Shown here piece after piece: positions 1 to 5,736 of a DNA stretch of 5,736 bases. The DNA is from Bacteroidales bacterium (GTDB taxonomy: Bacteria > Bacteroidota > Bacteroidia > Bacteroidales > UBA932): NCBI GenBank assembly GCA_017509375.1, contig JAFWPT010000395.1:1-5736 (forward strand). The letters are read 5' to 3'. How positions within the stretch are numbered: the stretch's first letter is position 1; each line of letters opens with the position of its first letter. Below the pieces are notes generated by a model. The model ran no database searches and was not told where the DNA came from. It saw only the letters and a list, made by a program, of their open reading frames with translations. Both the position numbers and the translations under genes were made by a program.

Positions 1-2
1 AC

Positions 3-863
3 CTGGCCAGCACGGACGGCTCTCCCATGCTCAGGCTGTCTTTCAGCAGCATCGTCATAGCACTGGCCCTGTTCTTTGTTTTCCGCTACATCAATTATGC
101 CGCCTACGCCATATTCCAGAACGTCCGTTACGCCACTTATATGAGGCAGTATGGCCGCAAGACGGTACGTAAGGACGAAATCAACTTCTCATTGGGAAAA
201 AGCATCATCAGCATTCTTGTGTGGTTCATCTATATCATCACCGTGATAGTGATGCTGCGGATACCTACATCCTCTCTGACCGTCATAGCAGGAGGTCTGT
301 CTGCCGGTATCGGTATCGCTCTAAAGGACGTTTTGAACAACTTTATCTACGGTATCCAGCTGATGTCCGGGCGTATGAAGGTTGGTGACTGGATAGAGTG
401 CGACGGAGTTCGCGGCAGAGTTACCAAGATAAGCTACCAGAGCACCCAGATAGAGACCATTGAAGGGGCTGTAATATCGTTCCTTAATGCCACTCTGTTT
501 AACAACAACTTCAGGAACCTTACCAGGAACAACGCCTATGAATTCGTTAAGATTGTGGTGGGCGTGAGCTATGGAACGGACGTGGAAAAGGTCCGGCAGG
601 TATTGGTAGATGCTATGCAAGAGATGCGGACCAAAGACAATTACGGACGCGAGGTGGTTGATCCGAAGAAAGGGGTGTATGTGGTGTTTGACGGCTTCGG
701 CGACAGTTCAGTGAATATCGCCGTGAAACAGTATATCCTGGTAGCGGAGAAGATCAGCTATGTCGACAGAGCCAAGGAAGTTATCTACGCCGCCTTGAAC
801 AATGCCGGCATAACTATCCCGTTCCCTCAGTGCGACATACACGTAACACAAGATATTTCATAA
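3..863 (+). CDS. MscS-family mechanosensitive ion channel, C-terminal part (5' end outside window)
   Basis: This is an inner-membrane small-conductance mechanosensitive channel, which in this family opens under membrane tension to release solutes during osmotic downshock. The frame is open to the window edge, with eight codons before the first ATG at 27, so the gene probably begins upstream; many Bacteroidota members carry long N-terminal extensions. Numbering from that ATG, hydrophobic segments lie near residues 5-20 and 57-77. The pore helix (about 83-113) has the Gly/Ala-rich pattern AGGLSAGIGIALKDVLNNF. The beta domain follows (KVGDWIE at 118-124, then GVRGRVTKI), and the soluble alpha/beta C-terminal domain ends in GITIPFPQCDIHV (261-273), the usual family ending. 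The Pro-Asn normally found in the beta domain reads Leu-Asn here (153-154). The next gene starts 13 bp downstream, so co-transcription is likely. The family call is firm; the true length is unknown. Confidence 0.93.
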   Translation: MASTDGSPMLRLSFSSIVIALALFFVFRYINYAAYAIFQNVRYATYMRQYGRKTVRKDEINFSLGKSIISILVWFIYIITVIVMLRIPTSSLTVIAGGLSAGIGIALKDVLNNFIYGIQLMSGRMKVGDWIECDGVRGRVTKISYQSTQIETIEGAVISFLNATLFNNNFRNLTRNNAYEFVKIVVGVSYGTDVEKVRQVLVDAMQEMRTKDNYGREVVDPKKGVYVVFDGFGDSSVNIAVKQYILVAEKISYVDRAKEVIYAALNNAGITIPFPQCDIHVTQDIS

Positions 864-876
864 CTATAAACCAGCG

Positions 877-2349
877 ATGGATAGAAGACGTTTTATCGGA
901 ACATTAGGACTCGCTGCCGCGGCAGGAGCCTCTATGCCGGCCTTGAGTTCTTGTTCTGGCCCCCACGAAGCCTCCGGACTCGGAGAAGTAAAAGAGTCAT
1001 ATCAGGCCGACCTTCTTGTAGTAGGAGGCGGCCCTGCCGGCGTCTGCGCGGCTGTAGCGGCCGCCCGCAAGGGATTGAAAGTACTGCTGGTGGATAACGG
1101 CAACTGCCTCGGCGGCATGGGGACAAAAGGCCTGGTCGGGCCTTTCATGACCTGCTACGACGCAGCGGGAGAGAATATGATAATCCACGGCCTGTTCGAA
1201 GAAATAGTTGACAGGCTCATCGCCGAAGGAGGTGCTATCCACCCTTCCAAGATACGCCAGGGCACAGAATATACCGCCTGGATAAGCGAAGGCCACGACC
1301 ACTGTACTCCTTTCGACCCGGAAATCCTGAAAAAAGTTTACGACCGCCTTTGCGCAGAGGCTGGCGTGAAAGTACTTTTCCATGCTAGCTTCGTAAGTCC
1401 GATAATGAAAGGCCGAAAAATACAAGGCGCCGTGCTGCTTACTCCCTCCGGGCTGGAAGCCGCACGGGCCAAATTGGTCATAGATGCTACCGGAGACGGC
1501 ACTGTGGCCTACCGTGCCGGCGCCCCGTGCGTATTCGGAGACCCTGGAAGCGGACGCGTCCAGCCTGCATCGTTGTTTTTCCGCATAAACAATGTGGACA
1601 CATACCGGCTGATTGCCGACGTAGTCCCCCACCTGCCGGAGTTCCGGCGCGTCAACGGGGTAAGCTACCGTTGCCTCCACTGGAGGGTGGCTGAAGCCGA
1701 AGCCGCCGGCGAATGGGACCTCGCCCGGAAGTCGGTAAACATCTGGCGCTCAGTGGAGAAGGACCAATGGGTAGTGAACTGCACCCGCATCCACGGAGTG
1801 GACGCCACCAATTGCGAGAGCCTCACCGACGCCGAAGTCGAAGGCCGCCGCCAGGTAGAGGAACTGATGAATTTCTTCCACAAGTACGTACCCGGATGCG
1901 AGGTAGCTACACTGATGGGCACCGGCTCCACTATGGGCATACGCGAATCCCGCCACGTCCATGGCGACTTCGTGCTGCCGGTACAAGATCTGATAGACGG
2001 AGTGATTCCTGAAGACAATATTCTTCTGAGTGCCAACTCAATAGATGTACACGGCGCGATGGGAGGTCCCGCAGGCGGCCTGTACATGCCTATAAAGAAG
2101 AACATGTACGGAGTACCGTACCGCTGTCTGGTGCCCAAGGATGTTGAAGGCCTGCTGCTTGCCGGACGCTGCATCAGTGCCGACTCCGCCGCCGCAGGCG
2201 CAATTCGTGTAATGCCTCCTGCAATGGCTATAGGCCAGGCGGCAGGCATAGCGGCGGCTCTTTGCCTGGCCTCCGGAGCGTCGCCGGCCAGCCTTGACTA
2301 CGCTGACTTGAAGCCCGCCCTGCTTGAGCAGAAAGTGTTTCTTGGTTAA
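877..2349 (+). CDS. FAD-dependent oxidoreductase (FAD_oxidored type) with Tat/lipoprotein signal
   Basis: A 490-residue flavoprotein of the glutathione-reductase-like fold; the substrate cannot be read from sequence. The N-terminus MDRRRFIG is a twin-arginine motif, followed by an Ala/Gly-rich hydrophobic stretch and a lipobox LSSC with Cys at 26. It is therefore predicted to be folded with FAD in the cytoplasm, exported by Tat and lipid-anchored. The Rossmann dinucleotide site is DLLVVGGGPAG (45-55), and the second strand ends at Asp73 (LLVDNGN), followed by the LGGMGTKG loop. A second FAD-contact motif is VIDATGDG (201-208). The C-terminal FAD segment is LLLAGRCISADSAAAGAIR (426-444) followed by MPPAMAIGQAAG, typical of this family. 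The end (LLEQKVFLG) looks natural, not truncated. The start at 877 is chosen because the Tat motif follows at once; no Shine-Dalgarno is visible, as is common in Bacteroidota. It lies 13 bp after the channel gene and 6 bp before the permease. Confidence 0.9.
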   Translation: MDRRRFIGTLGLAAAAGASMPALSSCSGPHEASGLGEVKESYQADLLVVGGGPAGVCAAVAAARKGLKVLLVDNGNCLGGMGTKGLVGPFMTCYDAAGENMIIHGLFEEIVDRLIAEGGAIHPSKIRQGTEYTAWISEGHDHCTPFDPEILKKVYDRLCAEAGVKVLFHASFVSPIMKGRKIQGAVLLTPSGLEAARAKLVIDATGDGTVAYRAGAPCVFGDPGSGRVQPASLFFRINNVDTYRLIADVVPHLPEFRRVNGVSYRCLHWRVAEAEAAGEWDLARKSVNIWRSVEKDQWVVNCTRIHGVDATNCESLTDAEVEGRRQVEELMNFFHKYVPGCEVATLMGTGSTMGIRESRHVHGDFVLPVQDLIDGVIPEDNILLSANSIDVHGAMGGPAGGLYMPIKKNMYGVPYRCLVPKDVEGLLLAGRCISADSAAAGAIRVMPPAMAIGQAAGIAAALCLASGASPASLDYADLKPALLEQKVFLG

Positions 2350-2355
2350 TCGCGT

Positions 2356-3144
2356 ATGCTGCTGAGTCTGTTGTACGTACTCATTTCCGGCATCGCCCTG
2401 CCGGTAGGAGGTATCCAGATGCAATACTTGTGGCGCAACCAGCTGGGGGACGTGTATTCGCTCGGACTCGGCAGCGCCGCATGCCTTGGAGCCGCTGCCG
2501 CCACCATGTCGGGATGGTGTTCGTTGACCGTCGGGAGTTTCATCTGTACGCTCATCTGCACCATAGTCTGCTTTTTTGTAACCCTGCGGGTAAATACCCA
2601 GAGCCTGATTACCTTCGGTATCCTGTTCGGCACCTTCATAGGTTCTCTGGGCACTATAGTAGTAACCAATGCGCCCAACGGAGATCTTCTGAAACAGTAT
2701 TACCTATGGGGCGCCGCAAACTTCCGGCTGGAAGGAGTAACTACTTGGGACATAGTATTTTCCCTCTGCCTGTTCGGTATCGGTATCACTGCCGCCCTGC
2801 TGGACAGCGGGCGCCTTACCCGGCATTTCCGCGGCGAAACAGAACTCAGCAAGATCCACAAGGCGATGAGCTTGCTGGCCATAATGTTCCTGGTTACCAG
2901 CGCGGTAAGCATCTGCGGTCCCATAGGGTTCATATCTCTGGGCGTTCCCAACCTCAGCCGCATTCTCTGCAAAAAGGAAGATATTCGCTTACACTACCTC
3001 ATTTCTTCCGCCATGGGTACCGGCATGCTGATCATAACATATCTCGTGGTGCAGTATGTCAACTTCGGAATATACCTTCCCATCAGCGCCACAATGGCCA
3101 TCATAGCCCTGCCGCTGATGGCAATTCTTTTCGTGAAACGATAA
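2356..3144 (+). CDS. FecCD-type ABC transporter permease, N-terminally truncated (possible pseudogene)
   Basis: This resembles the membrane permease of metal-chelate importers (siderophore, haem or cobalamin; BtuC/FecD family). Recognisable family blocks are GGIQMQYLWRNQLGD (18-32), LGLGSAACLGAA (36-47), YYLWGAAN (115-122) and, near the C-terminus, CGPIGFISLGVPNLSRIL (187-204) with the final helix and a basic end (FVKR). About eight hydrophobic segments are visible. At 262 residues it is well short of the usual 320-350. The missing part is the N-terminus: the first helix and the RxPR block that normally precede the first retained helix. An in-frame TAA, the stop of the upstream gene, sits at 2347-2349, so no longer start is possible in this frame. 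The cytoplasmic coupling loop (about 150-170) is also weakly conserved, and the usual VPH reads VPN. No ATPase or binding-protein gene is visible. It may be a decayed fragment or a divergent short variant. Confidence 0.75.
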   Translation: MLLSLLYVLISGIALPVGGIQMQYLWRNQLGDVYSLGLGSAACLGAAAATMSGWCSLTVGSFICTLICTIVCFFVTLRVNTQSLITFGILFGTFIGSLGTIVVTNAPNGDLLKQYYLWGAANFRLEGVTTWDIVFSLCLFGIGITAALLDSGRLTRHFRGETELSKIHKAMSLLAIMFLVTSAVSICGPIGFISLGVPNLSRILCKKEDIRLHYLISSAMGTGMLIITYLVVQYVNFGIYLPISATMAIIALPLMAILFVKR

Positions 3145-3151
3145 GAATTGC
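3121..3151 (+). terminator. Hairpin over the permease stop codon, candidate terminator
   Basis: The arms GCAATTCTT (3121-3129) and AAGAATTGC (3143-3151) pair perfectly. After one T/T mismatch the inner TCGT/ACGA also pairs, leaving a three-base GAA loop. The stem includes the last permease codons and its TAA at 3142-3144. The following bases are pyrimidine-rich but not a clean T-run, so termination is plausible rather than certain. A near copy of this fold recurs at 3260-3292. Confidence 0.45.
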
Positions 3152-3168
3152 CATTCTCCTTCTGAACC
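3127..3168. repeat. 42-bp direct repeat, copy 1
   Basis: It begins CTTTTCGTGAAACGATAAG and ends CTCCTTCTGAACC. It is identical over all 42 bases to 3269-3310, at an offset of 142 bp. This copy carries the final codons and stop of the permease gene, so it is likely the original. With a 4-bp gap the similarity extends upstream by a shared CAATTCT (3122-3128 against 3260-3266). The two copies bracket a hairpin-rich segment. Confidence 0.95.
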
Positions 3169-3268
3169 CCCGCCAGCTGTCGCTGTCGACCCCTGTCAGG
3201 GGTATTTCGGCCTCCGGCCGGTCGCTTTCAGCGACTGTTGACGAAACTTTTTTCGTCAACAATTCTAA
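3169..3268. repeat. Hairpin array bracketed by the 42-bp repeat; possible small palindromic element
   Basis: About 100 bp of non-coding DNA between the repeat copies is packed with inverted repeats. These are ACCCCT/AGGGGT with loop GTC (3189-3203), CGGCC/GGCCG with loop TCC (3208-3220), GTCGCT/AGCGAC with loop TTC (3221-3235), and a 10-bp stem GTTGACGAAA/TTTCGTCAAC with loop CTTT (3237-3260). The first three share a design of a 5-6 bp stem with a 3-base loop, and the second, third and fourth are nearly contiguous. No plausible protein is encoded. The layout resembles an interspersed palindromic (REP/MITE-like) element inserted at a convergent gene junction. It may also act as a two-way transcription terminator. 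Family identity is unknown to me. Confidence 0.6.
3237..3260. terminator. 10-bp perfect stem-loop, candidate bidirectional terminator
   Basis: GTTGACGAAA and TTTCGTCAAC are exact reverse complements with a 4-base CTTT loop. It is the strongest single hairpin between the convergent permease and rny genes, so it could stop transcripts from either side. Neither strand shows a clean T-run directly after the stem, which lowers confidence in factor-independent termination. Confidence 0.35.
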
Positions 3269-3310
3269 CTTTTCGTGAAACGATAAGAATTGCCATTCTC
3301 CTTCTGAACC
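3269..3310. repeat. 42-bp direct repeat, copy 2
   Basis: An exact copy of 3127-3168, ending 9 bp before the rny stop codon at 3320. Its surroundings again allow a hairpin: CAATTCT (3260-3266) pairs with AGAATTG (3286-3292), enclosing the TCGT-GAA-ACGA mini-stem. The duplicated permease tail here is non-coding. Confidence 0.95.
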
Positions 3311-3319
3311 GGATGCGGA

Positions 3320-4858
3320 TTATTTTGCGATGGCGACGCTCCTGGTCTCACGGATTACAGTAATCTTTACCTGTCCGGGATAAGTCATCTCATCCTGTAT
3401 GCGCTGTGCTATATCAGTGGAGAGGCGCGCAGCCTGCTCATCGGATACCTCGTCGGCCCCTACGATGACACGCAACTCACGGCCGGCCTGGATAGCATAG
3501 CTCTTGGTGACTCCGGGATAGGAGGCCGCCAGGTCTTCCATACCCTTGAGCCTCTTGATATAAGACTCGATAACCTCGCGGCGGGCACCGGGACGGGCAC
3601 CGGAAATGGCATCTCCCACGAGCACCAGGGGCGCATAGATGGAAGTCATTTCCATTTCCTCATGGTGAGCTCCAATACAGTTGCAAATCTCGGGACGCTC
3701 CTTGTACTGTTCTGCGAGCTTGGCGCCAAGCAGCGCATGAGGCAGTTCGGGCTCTTCTTCGGAAACTTTGCCTATATCGTGAAGCAAACCGGCGCGCTTT
3801 GCAATCTTGGGATTCAAACCAAGCTCAGATGCCATTATGGCACAAATATTAGCGACTTCGCGGGAGTGCTGCAGTAAGTTCTGACCGTAGGAACTGCGGT
3901 ATTTCATGCGTCCTATCATGCGCACCAGTTCAAGGTTCATACCGTGAATTCCAAGGTCGATGCAGGTACGCTTTCCGGTCTCGAGTATTTCCTCTTCCAG
4001 CTGCTTGCTGACCTTGGCAACGACTTCCTCGATACGGGCTGGATGGATACGTCCGTCTATTACCAGCTGATGCAGAGAGAGGCGGGCGACTTCGCGGCGC
4101 ACCGGGTCGAACGCGCTGATCAAAATGGCATCCGGAGTATCGTCCACTACTATTTCCACACCTGTAGCTGACTCAAGGGCGCGGATATTCCGGCCTTCGC
4201 GGCCAATTATACGGCCCTTTACTTCATCGTTGTCGATAGGGAAAGTGGTCACTGCGTTCTCTATGGCGGTCTCCGTGGCAGTACGCTGTATTGTATTGAT
4301 AACTATGCGCTTAGCCTCTCTGGCAGCATTCAGGCGGGCCTCGTCCATAGCATCGTTTATGTATGCCTGGGCTTCGGTACGGGCCTCAGCCTTCATATTC
4401 TCTACAAGCATGTTCTTTGCATCCTGGGCGCTCATCCCGGCTATAGTTTCCAGCTGGCGGTTGGCCTGCGCACGAAGTTGCTCCGCTTCTTCCATCTTGG
4501 ATTCCAGCACCACCTTCTGGGCGTTTACCTGACCGCGCTGGGAATCCAGGTCATGCTGACGCTTGTTGAGTTCCTTCTCCTGGTCTTTCAGTTGATTCTC
4601 ACGGTTTTTGATGTTGTTTTCCCGATCTCGGAGTTCATTGTTGCGCTGGCTCACTTTCTGGTCGTGCTCACTCTTAAGCTGGATAAACTTTTCTTTTGCC
4701 TGGAGAATCTTCTGCTGCTTGATGTTTTCCCCTTCGATTTCTGCTTTTTCTATGATTGCTGCGGCCCGGTTGCCTGCGGCAGCCCTGGTGACCGCTATAT
4801 ATATCGCCAGGGCAATAACGGCTCCGGCAATTGCTGCTAGTATGTAATATAAGAACAT
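3320..4858 (-). CDS. rny: Ribonuclease Y (membrane-anchored endoribonuclease)
   Basis: A 512-residue RNase Y, close to the family's usual length of about 510-520. It cleaves single-stranded mRNA and begins mRNA decay while anchored to the inner membrane. Domains in order: one N-terminal membrane helix (about 3-24, [20 protein letters not shown]); a long charged coiled coil (about 30-175); a KH RNA-binding domain with [11 protein letters not shown] at 215-225; and an HD domain with QHSREVA (His331), LLHDIGK (His360, Asp361), GAHHEE (398-399) and [15 protein letters not shown] (Asp416). All expected metal-binding residues are present. The start at 4858 is chosen over an in-frame ATG at 4948 because it puts the membrane helix at the N-terminus, matches family length, and lies just downstream of a promoter that the longer form would contain. 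The added 30 residues would also be AT-rich and unlike the family. It converges on the permease gene. Confidence 0.97.
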   Translation of the reverse strand: MFLYYILAAIAGAVIALAIYIAVTRAAAGNRAAAIIEKAEIEGENIKQQKILQAKEKFIQLKSEHDQKVSQRNNELRDRENNIKNRENQLKDQEKELNKRQHDLDSQRGQVNAQKVVLESKMEEAEQLRAQANRQLETIAGMSAQDAKNMLVENMKAEARTEAQAYINDAMDEARLNAAREAKRIVINTIQRTATETAIENAVTTFPIDNDEVKGRIIGREGRNIRALESATGVEIVVDDTPDAILISAFDPVRREVARLSLHQLVIDGRIHPARIEEVVAKVSKQLEEEILETGKRTCIDLGIHGMNLELVRMIGRMKYRSSYGQNLLQHSREVANICAIMASELGLNPKIAKRAGLLHDIGKVSEEEPELPHALLGAKLAEQYKERPEICNCIGAHHEEMEMTSIYAPLVLVGDAISGARPGARREVIESYIKRLKGMEDLAASYPGVTKSYAIQAGRELRVIVGADEVSDEQAARLSTDIAQRIQDEMTYPGQVKITVIRETRSVAIAK

Positions 4859-4881
4859 ATATATAGTTATTAAAAATTTTA

Positions 4882-4912
4882 CAAAAATATTATTTTTCCA
4901 CGAAAACCACAA
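4882..4912 (-). promoter_or_regulatory. Bacteroides-type promoter for rny
   Basis: On the minus strand TATTTTTG (4889-4882) matches the Bacteroidota -7 box TAnnTTTG. A TTG (4912-4910) lies 20 nt upstream, the expected place for the -33 element. Transcription would begin around 4875, giving a leader of roughly 15-20 nt with no Shine-Dalgarno before the ATG at 4858. Matched by eye in AT-rich DNA. Confidence 0.6.
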
Positions 4913-4946
4913 TACACCGGTGTGCAAAAACACAAAAATGCGAAAC

Positions 4947-4990
4947 AAAAGAGAAGGGGCTGACTAAAAACTATTAAAGTCAACCCCTTC
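4947..4990 (-). terminator. Intrinsic terminator after the zapA / 6S RNA candidate unit
   Basis: Read on the minus strand, GAAGGGGTTGACT (4990-4978) pairs with AGTCAGCCCCTTC (4965-4953) as a 13-bp stem around a 12-base AT-rich loop, followed by TCTTTT. The only imperfect pair is 4983/4960, a G-U wobble in minus-strand RNA but a C/A mismatch in plus-strand RNA. Both the tail and the wobble show that it works on minus-strand transcripts. Confidence 0.85.
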
Positions 4991-4999
4991 ATTCATAAA

Positions 5000-5160
5000 T
5001 AAGCCGTCAGCCGAATAGTCAGAAAATTGTCTGGCTCGAATGATTTGGGCTCCGGTCCGGTTCAGGGATCCTGCTGCCTGGCAGGCCTGCCTTCCGCGGT
5101 CCGAGTTTTCCCGGTAAGTAAAAAACTTGATGTTTTCTCCTCTTGGGCCTGGCGGCTTAA
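5000..5160 (-). ncRNA. ssrS: Candidate 6S RNA
   Basis: 6S RNA binds the housekeeping RNA polymerase holoenzyme by imitating an open promoter. The call rests on position and fold, not on sequence match. It lies directly after zapA, as 6S does in proteobacteria, and ends just before a strong terminator on the same strand. On the minus strand the ends close as TAAGCCG (5159-5153) with CGGCTTA (5006-5000). The irregular stem continues through CAG/CTG and AGAAAA (5138-5133) with TTTTCT (5026-5021). A wide internal bubble follows, with a small hairpin AAGT/ACTT (5128-5116) on its 5' side. The apical hairpin pairs CAGG-CCTGC (5089-5081) with GCAGG (5074-5070) and CCTG (5066-5063). A rod of roughly 160-170 nt with a central bubble is the 6S design. 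Exact ends are uncertain and no separate promoter was found. A long structured zapA 3' UTR is the alternative. Confidence 0.6.
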
Positions 5161-5167
5161 AAGTCTG

Positions 5168-5452
5168 TTATTTCAATTTTGCCAGATACGCGTCCAGATC
5201 ATCCTGAAGCTCTTTTGCTTCAGTGCCCAGCAACTGCATCTTTTTCTGGCAGGCGATACGGTTCACAGTTTCGTTCAAGGTCACAATGATGAGCTTGTCC
5301 AGTGCGGACTTGTCGGGATACTTGGCATCGTAAGAATTGTACTTGCGGTTTATTTCATCCGCCGCCAGGCGCATAGTCTCTTCCATCTCGGGAGAGGGAG
5401 CCACCATAGGGTATTCAATGCCGGCTATCTTGAGTTTTATGTTCTGTGCCAT
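5168..5452 (-). CDS. zapA: Cell division protein ZapA
   Basis: A 94-residue ZapA-family protein, which binds FtsZ in the cytoplasm and bundles protofilaments to stabilise the Z ring. The N-terminal globular part has the family pattern of a short beta strand (NIKLKIAGIEYPM) followed by a helix with EETMRLAADEINRKYN (24-39). The C-terminal half (about 50-94) is a long amphipathic helix for dimer and tetramer coiled-coil formation, containing LDKLIIVTLNETVNRI. The length matches short ZapA proteins of this phylum. Its ATG at 5452 is 3 bp after the stop of the upstream coiled-coil gene, so the two are surely co-transcribed. Downstream lies the 6S RNA candidate. Confidence 0.88.
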   Translation of the reverse strand: MAQNIKLKIAGIEYPMVAPSPEMEETMRLAADEINRKYNSYDAKYPDKSALDKLIIVTLNETVNRIACQKKMQLLGTEAKELQDDLDAYLAKLK

Positions 5453-5455
5453 GGC

Positions 5456-5725
5456 TTACTTCTCCAACAGTTTGATGCACCGGTCTATTTCCCGTACCAG
5501 CTTCGTAATGCGCTCTTTGGCAAGAGCCGGATCGCCGGCTCCGCTGAATGCATACTGGAGCTTAAGGTTGTCTATCTGTCCGTCTAGCTCTGCTATGGTT
5601 TCCTTGTTCGCCGCAATTTCGGCTTTACAGGCCTCAAGCTCGGCTGCAAGGACTTCAGAACGCTGCTTCTCCGTTTCGTACAAGGAAATCAGCTTCTCAA
5701 TACTTGTTTTAATATCCTCTAGCAT
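5456..5725 (-). CDS. Small coiled-coil protein upstream of zapA (possible division partner)
   Basis: An 89-residue, charged, almost entirely helical protein with no signal peptide or membrane helix. Residues about 1-57 show a continuous heptad-like pattern (KLISLYETEKQRSEVLAAEL, then AELDGQIDNLKLQY), broken by the turn AFSGAGDPA. A second short helix ends ITKLVREIDRCIKLLEK, a tail I associate with the small protein that precedes zapA in Bacteroidota. From its position 3 bp before zapA and its size I infer a ZapB-like role in bundling or bridging ZapA/FtsZ. That is not demonstrated, and sequence similarity to proteobacterial ZapB cannot be claimed. The ATG at 5725 is 11 bp from the window edge, so upstream control is not visible. 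Confidence 0.75.
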   Translation of the reverse strand: MLEDIKTSIEKLISLYETEKQRSEVLAAELEACKAEIAANKETIAELDGQIDNLKLQYAFSGAGDPALAKERITKLVREIDRCIKLLEK

Positions 5726-5736
5726 CGTAACAAATA

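Noticed and set aside
997..1680. A 227-codon minus-strand open frame inside the oxidoreductase gene, with other overlapping frames in 1665-2249 and 1713-2012
   Set aside because: They are antisense or shifted readings of a gene with intact Rossmann and C-terminal FAD motifs; none shows a recognisable domain or start context.
2430..3278. A 282-codon open frame on the plus strand overlapping the permease and running into the hairpin array
   Set aside because: It is read in a different frame over a gene with clear FecCD motifs. Its protein is Arg/His/Pro-rich and lacks membrane segments, and its tail merely translates the hairpin array.
3232..3300. Mini-ORF on the minus strand starting MAILIVSRK in the second repeat copy, with AAGGAG just before the ATG
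   Set aside because: Only about 22 codons; the AAGGAG is one base from the ATG, too close to serve as a ribosome site, and the phylum rarely uses such sites.
3127..3310. CRISPR array with two repeats and one spacer
   Set aside because: The repeat contains the end of a coding gene, the 100-bp interval is far longer than a spacer and consists of hairpins, and no cas genes are present.
4125..4847. Several plus-strand open frames opposite rny
   Set aside because: They are the complement of the RNase Y coiled-coil and KH coding sequence; their low-complexity Ser/Ala or Leu/Phe content reflects antisense codon bias.
5081..5092. Perfect 12-bp palindrome GGCAGGCCTGCC as an operator
   Set aside because: It falls in the apical part of the 6S candidate, where its halves are better explained by RNA pairing with neighbouring segments; it is not near a promoter.
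5027..5587. A 186-codon plus-strand open frame across the 6S candidate, zapA and part of the coiled-coil gene
   Set aside because: It is antisense to two confidently called genes and a structured non-coding region, and has no recognisable motif.

Overview
The window looks like part of a Bacteroidota chromosome, probably Bacteroidales. The reasons are the gene content (RNase Y next to ZapA and a small coiled-coil protein), start codons without clear Shine-Dalgarno sequences, and a Bacteroides-type promoter (TTG, 20 nt, TATTTTTG) in front of rny. The coding regions look fairly GC-rich, so a Rikenellaceae/Alistipes-like host is possible, but I cannot settle the genus.

Left half, plus strand (3-3144): three closely spaced genes that probably form one transcription unit. 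They are the C-terminal part of a MscS-type mechanosensitive channel cut by the window edge, a complete FAD-dependent oxidoreductase with a Tat-type lipoprotein signal, and a FecCD-type ABC transporter permease whose N-terminus is missing. The last two are 6 bp apart and in the same frame. No common pathway is evident for the three.

Junction (3121-3319): the two transcription units converge here on a structured non-coding segment. A perfect 42-bp direct repeat (3127-3168 and 3269-3310) brackets about 100 bp made almost entirely of small hairpins. The first repeat copy contains the end and stop codon of the permease gene. This is the least explained part of the window and may be a small palindromic insertion or a repeat-type element.

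Right half, minus strand (5725-3320): a short coiled-coil protein gene, zapA, a 309-bp non-coding stretch, then rny. The non-coding stretch holds a long rod-like RNA fold that I interpret as a candidate 6S RNA, a strong intrinsic terminator oriented for the minus strand, and the rny promoter. The coiled-coil protein and ZapA probably act together in Z-ring assembly; RNase Y is a membrane-anchored endoribonuclease for mRNA decay.

The genes belong to recognisable families and I see no clear new multi-gene system. The features most worth following up are the repeat-bracketed hairpin array, the 6S candidate and the truncated permease.
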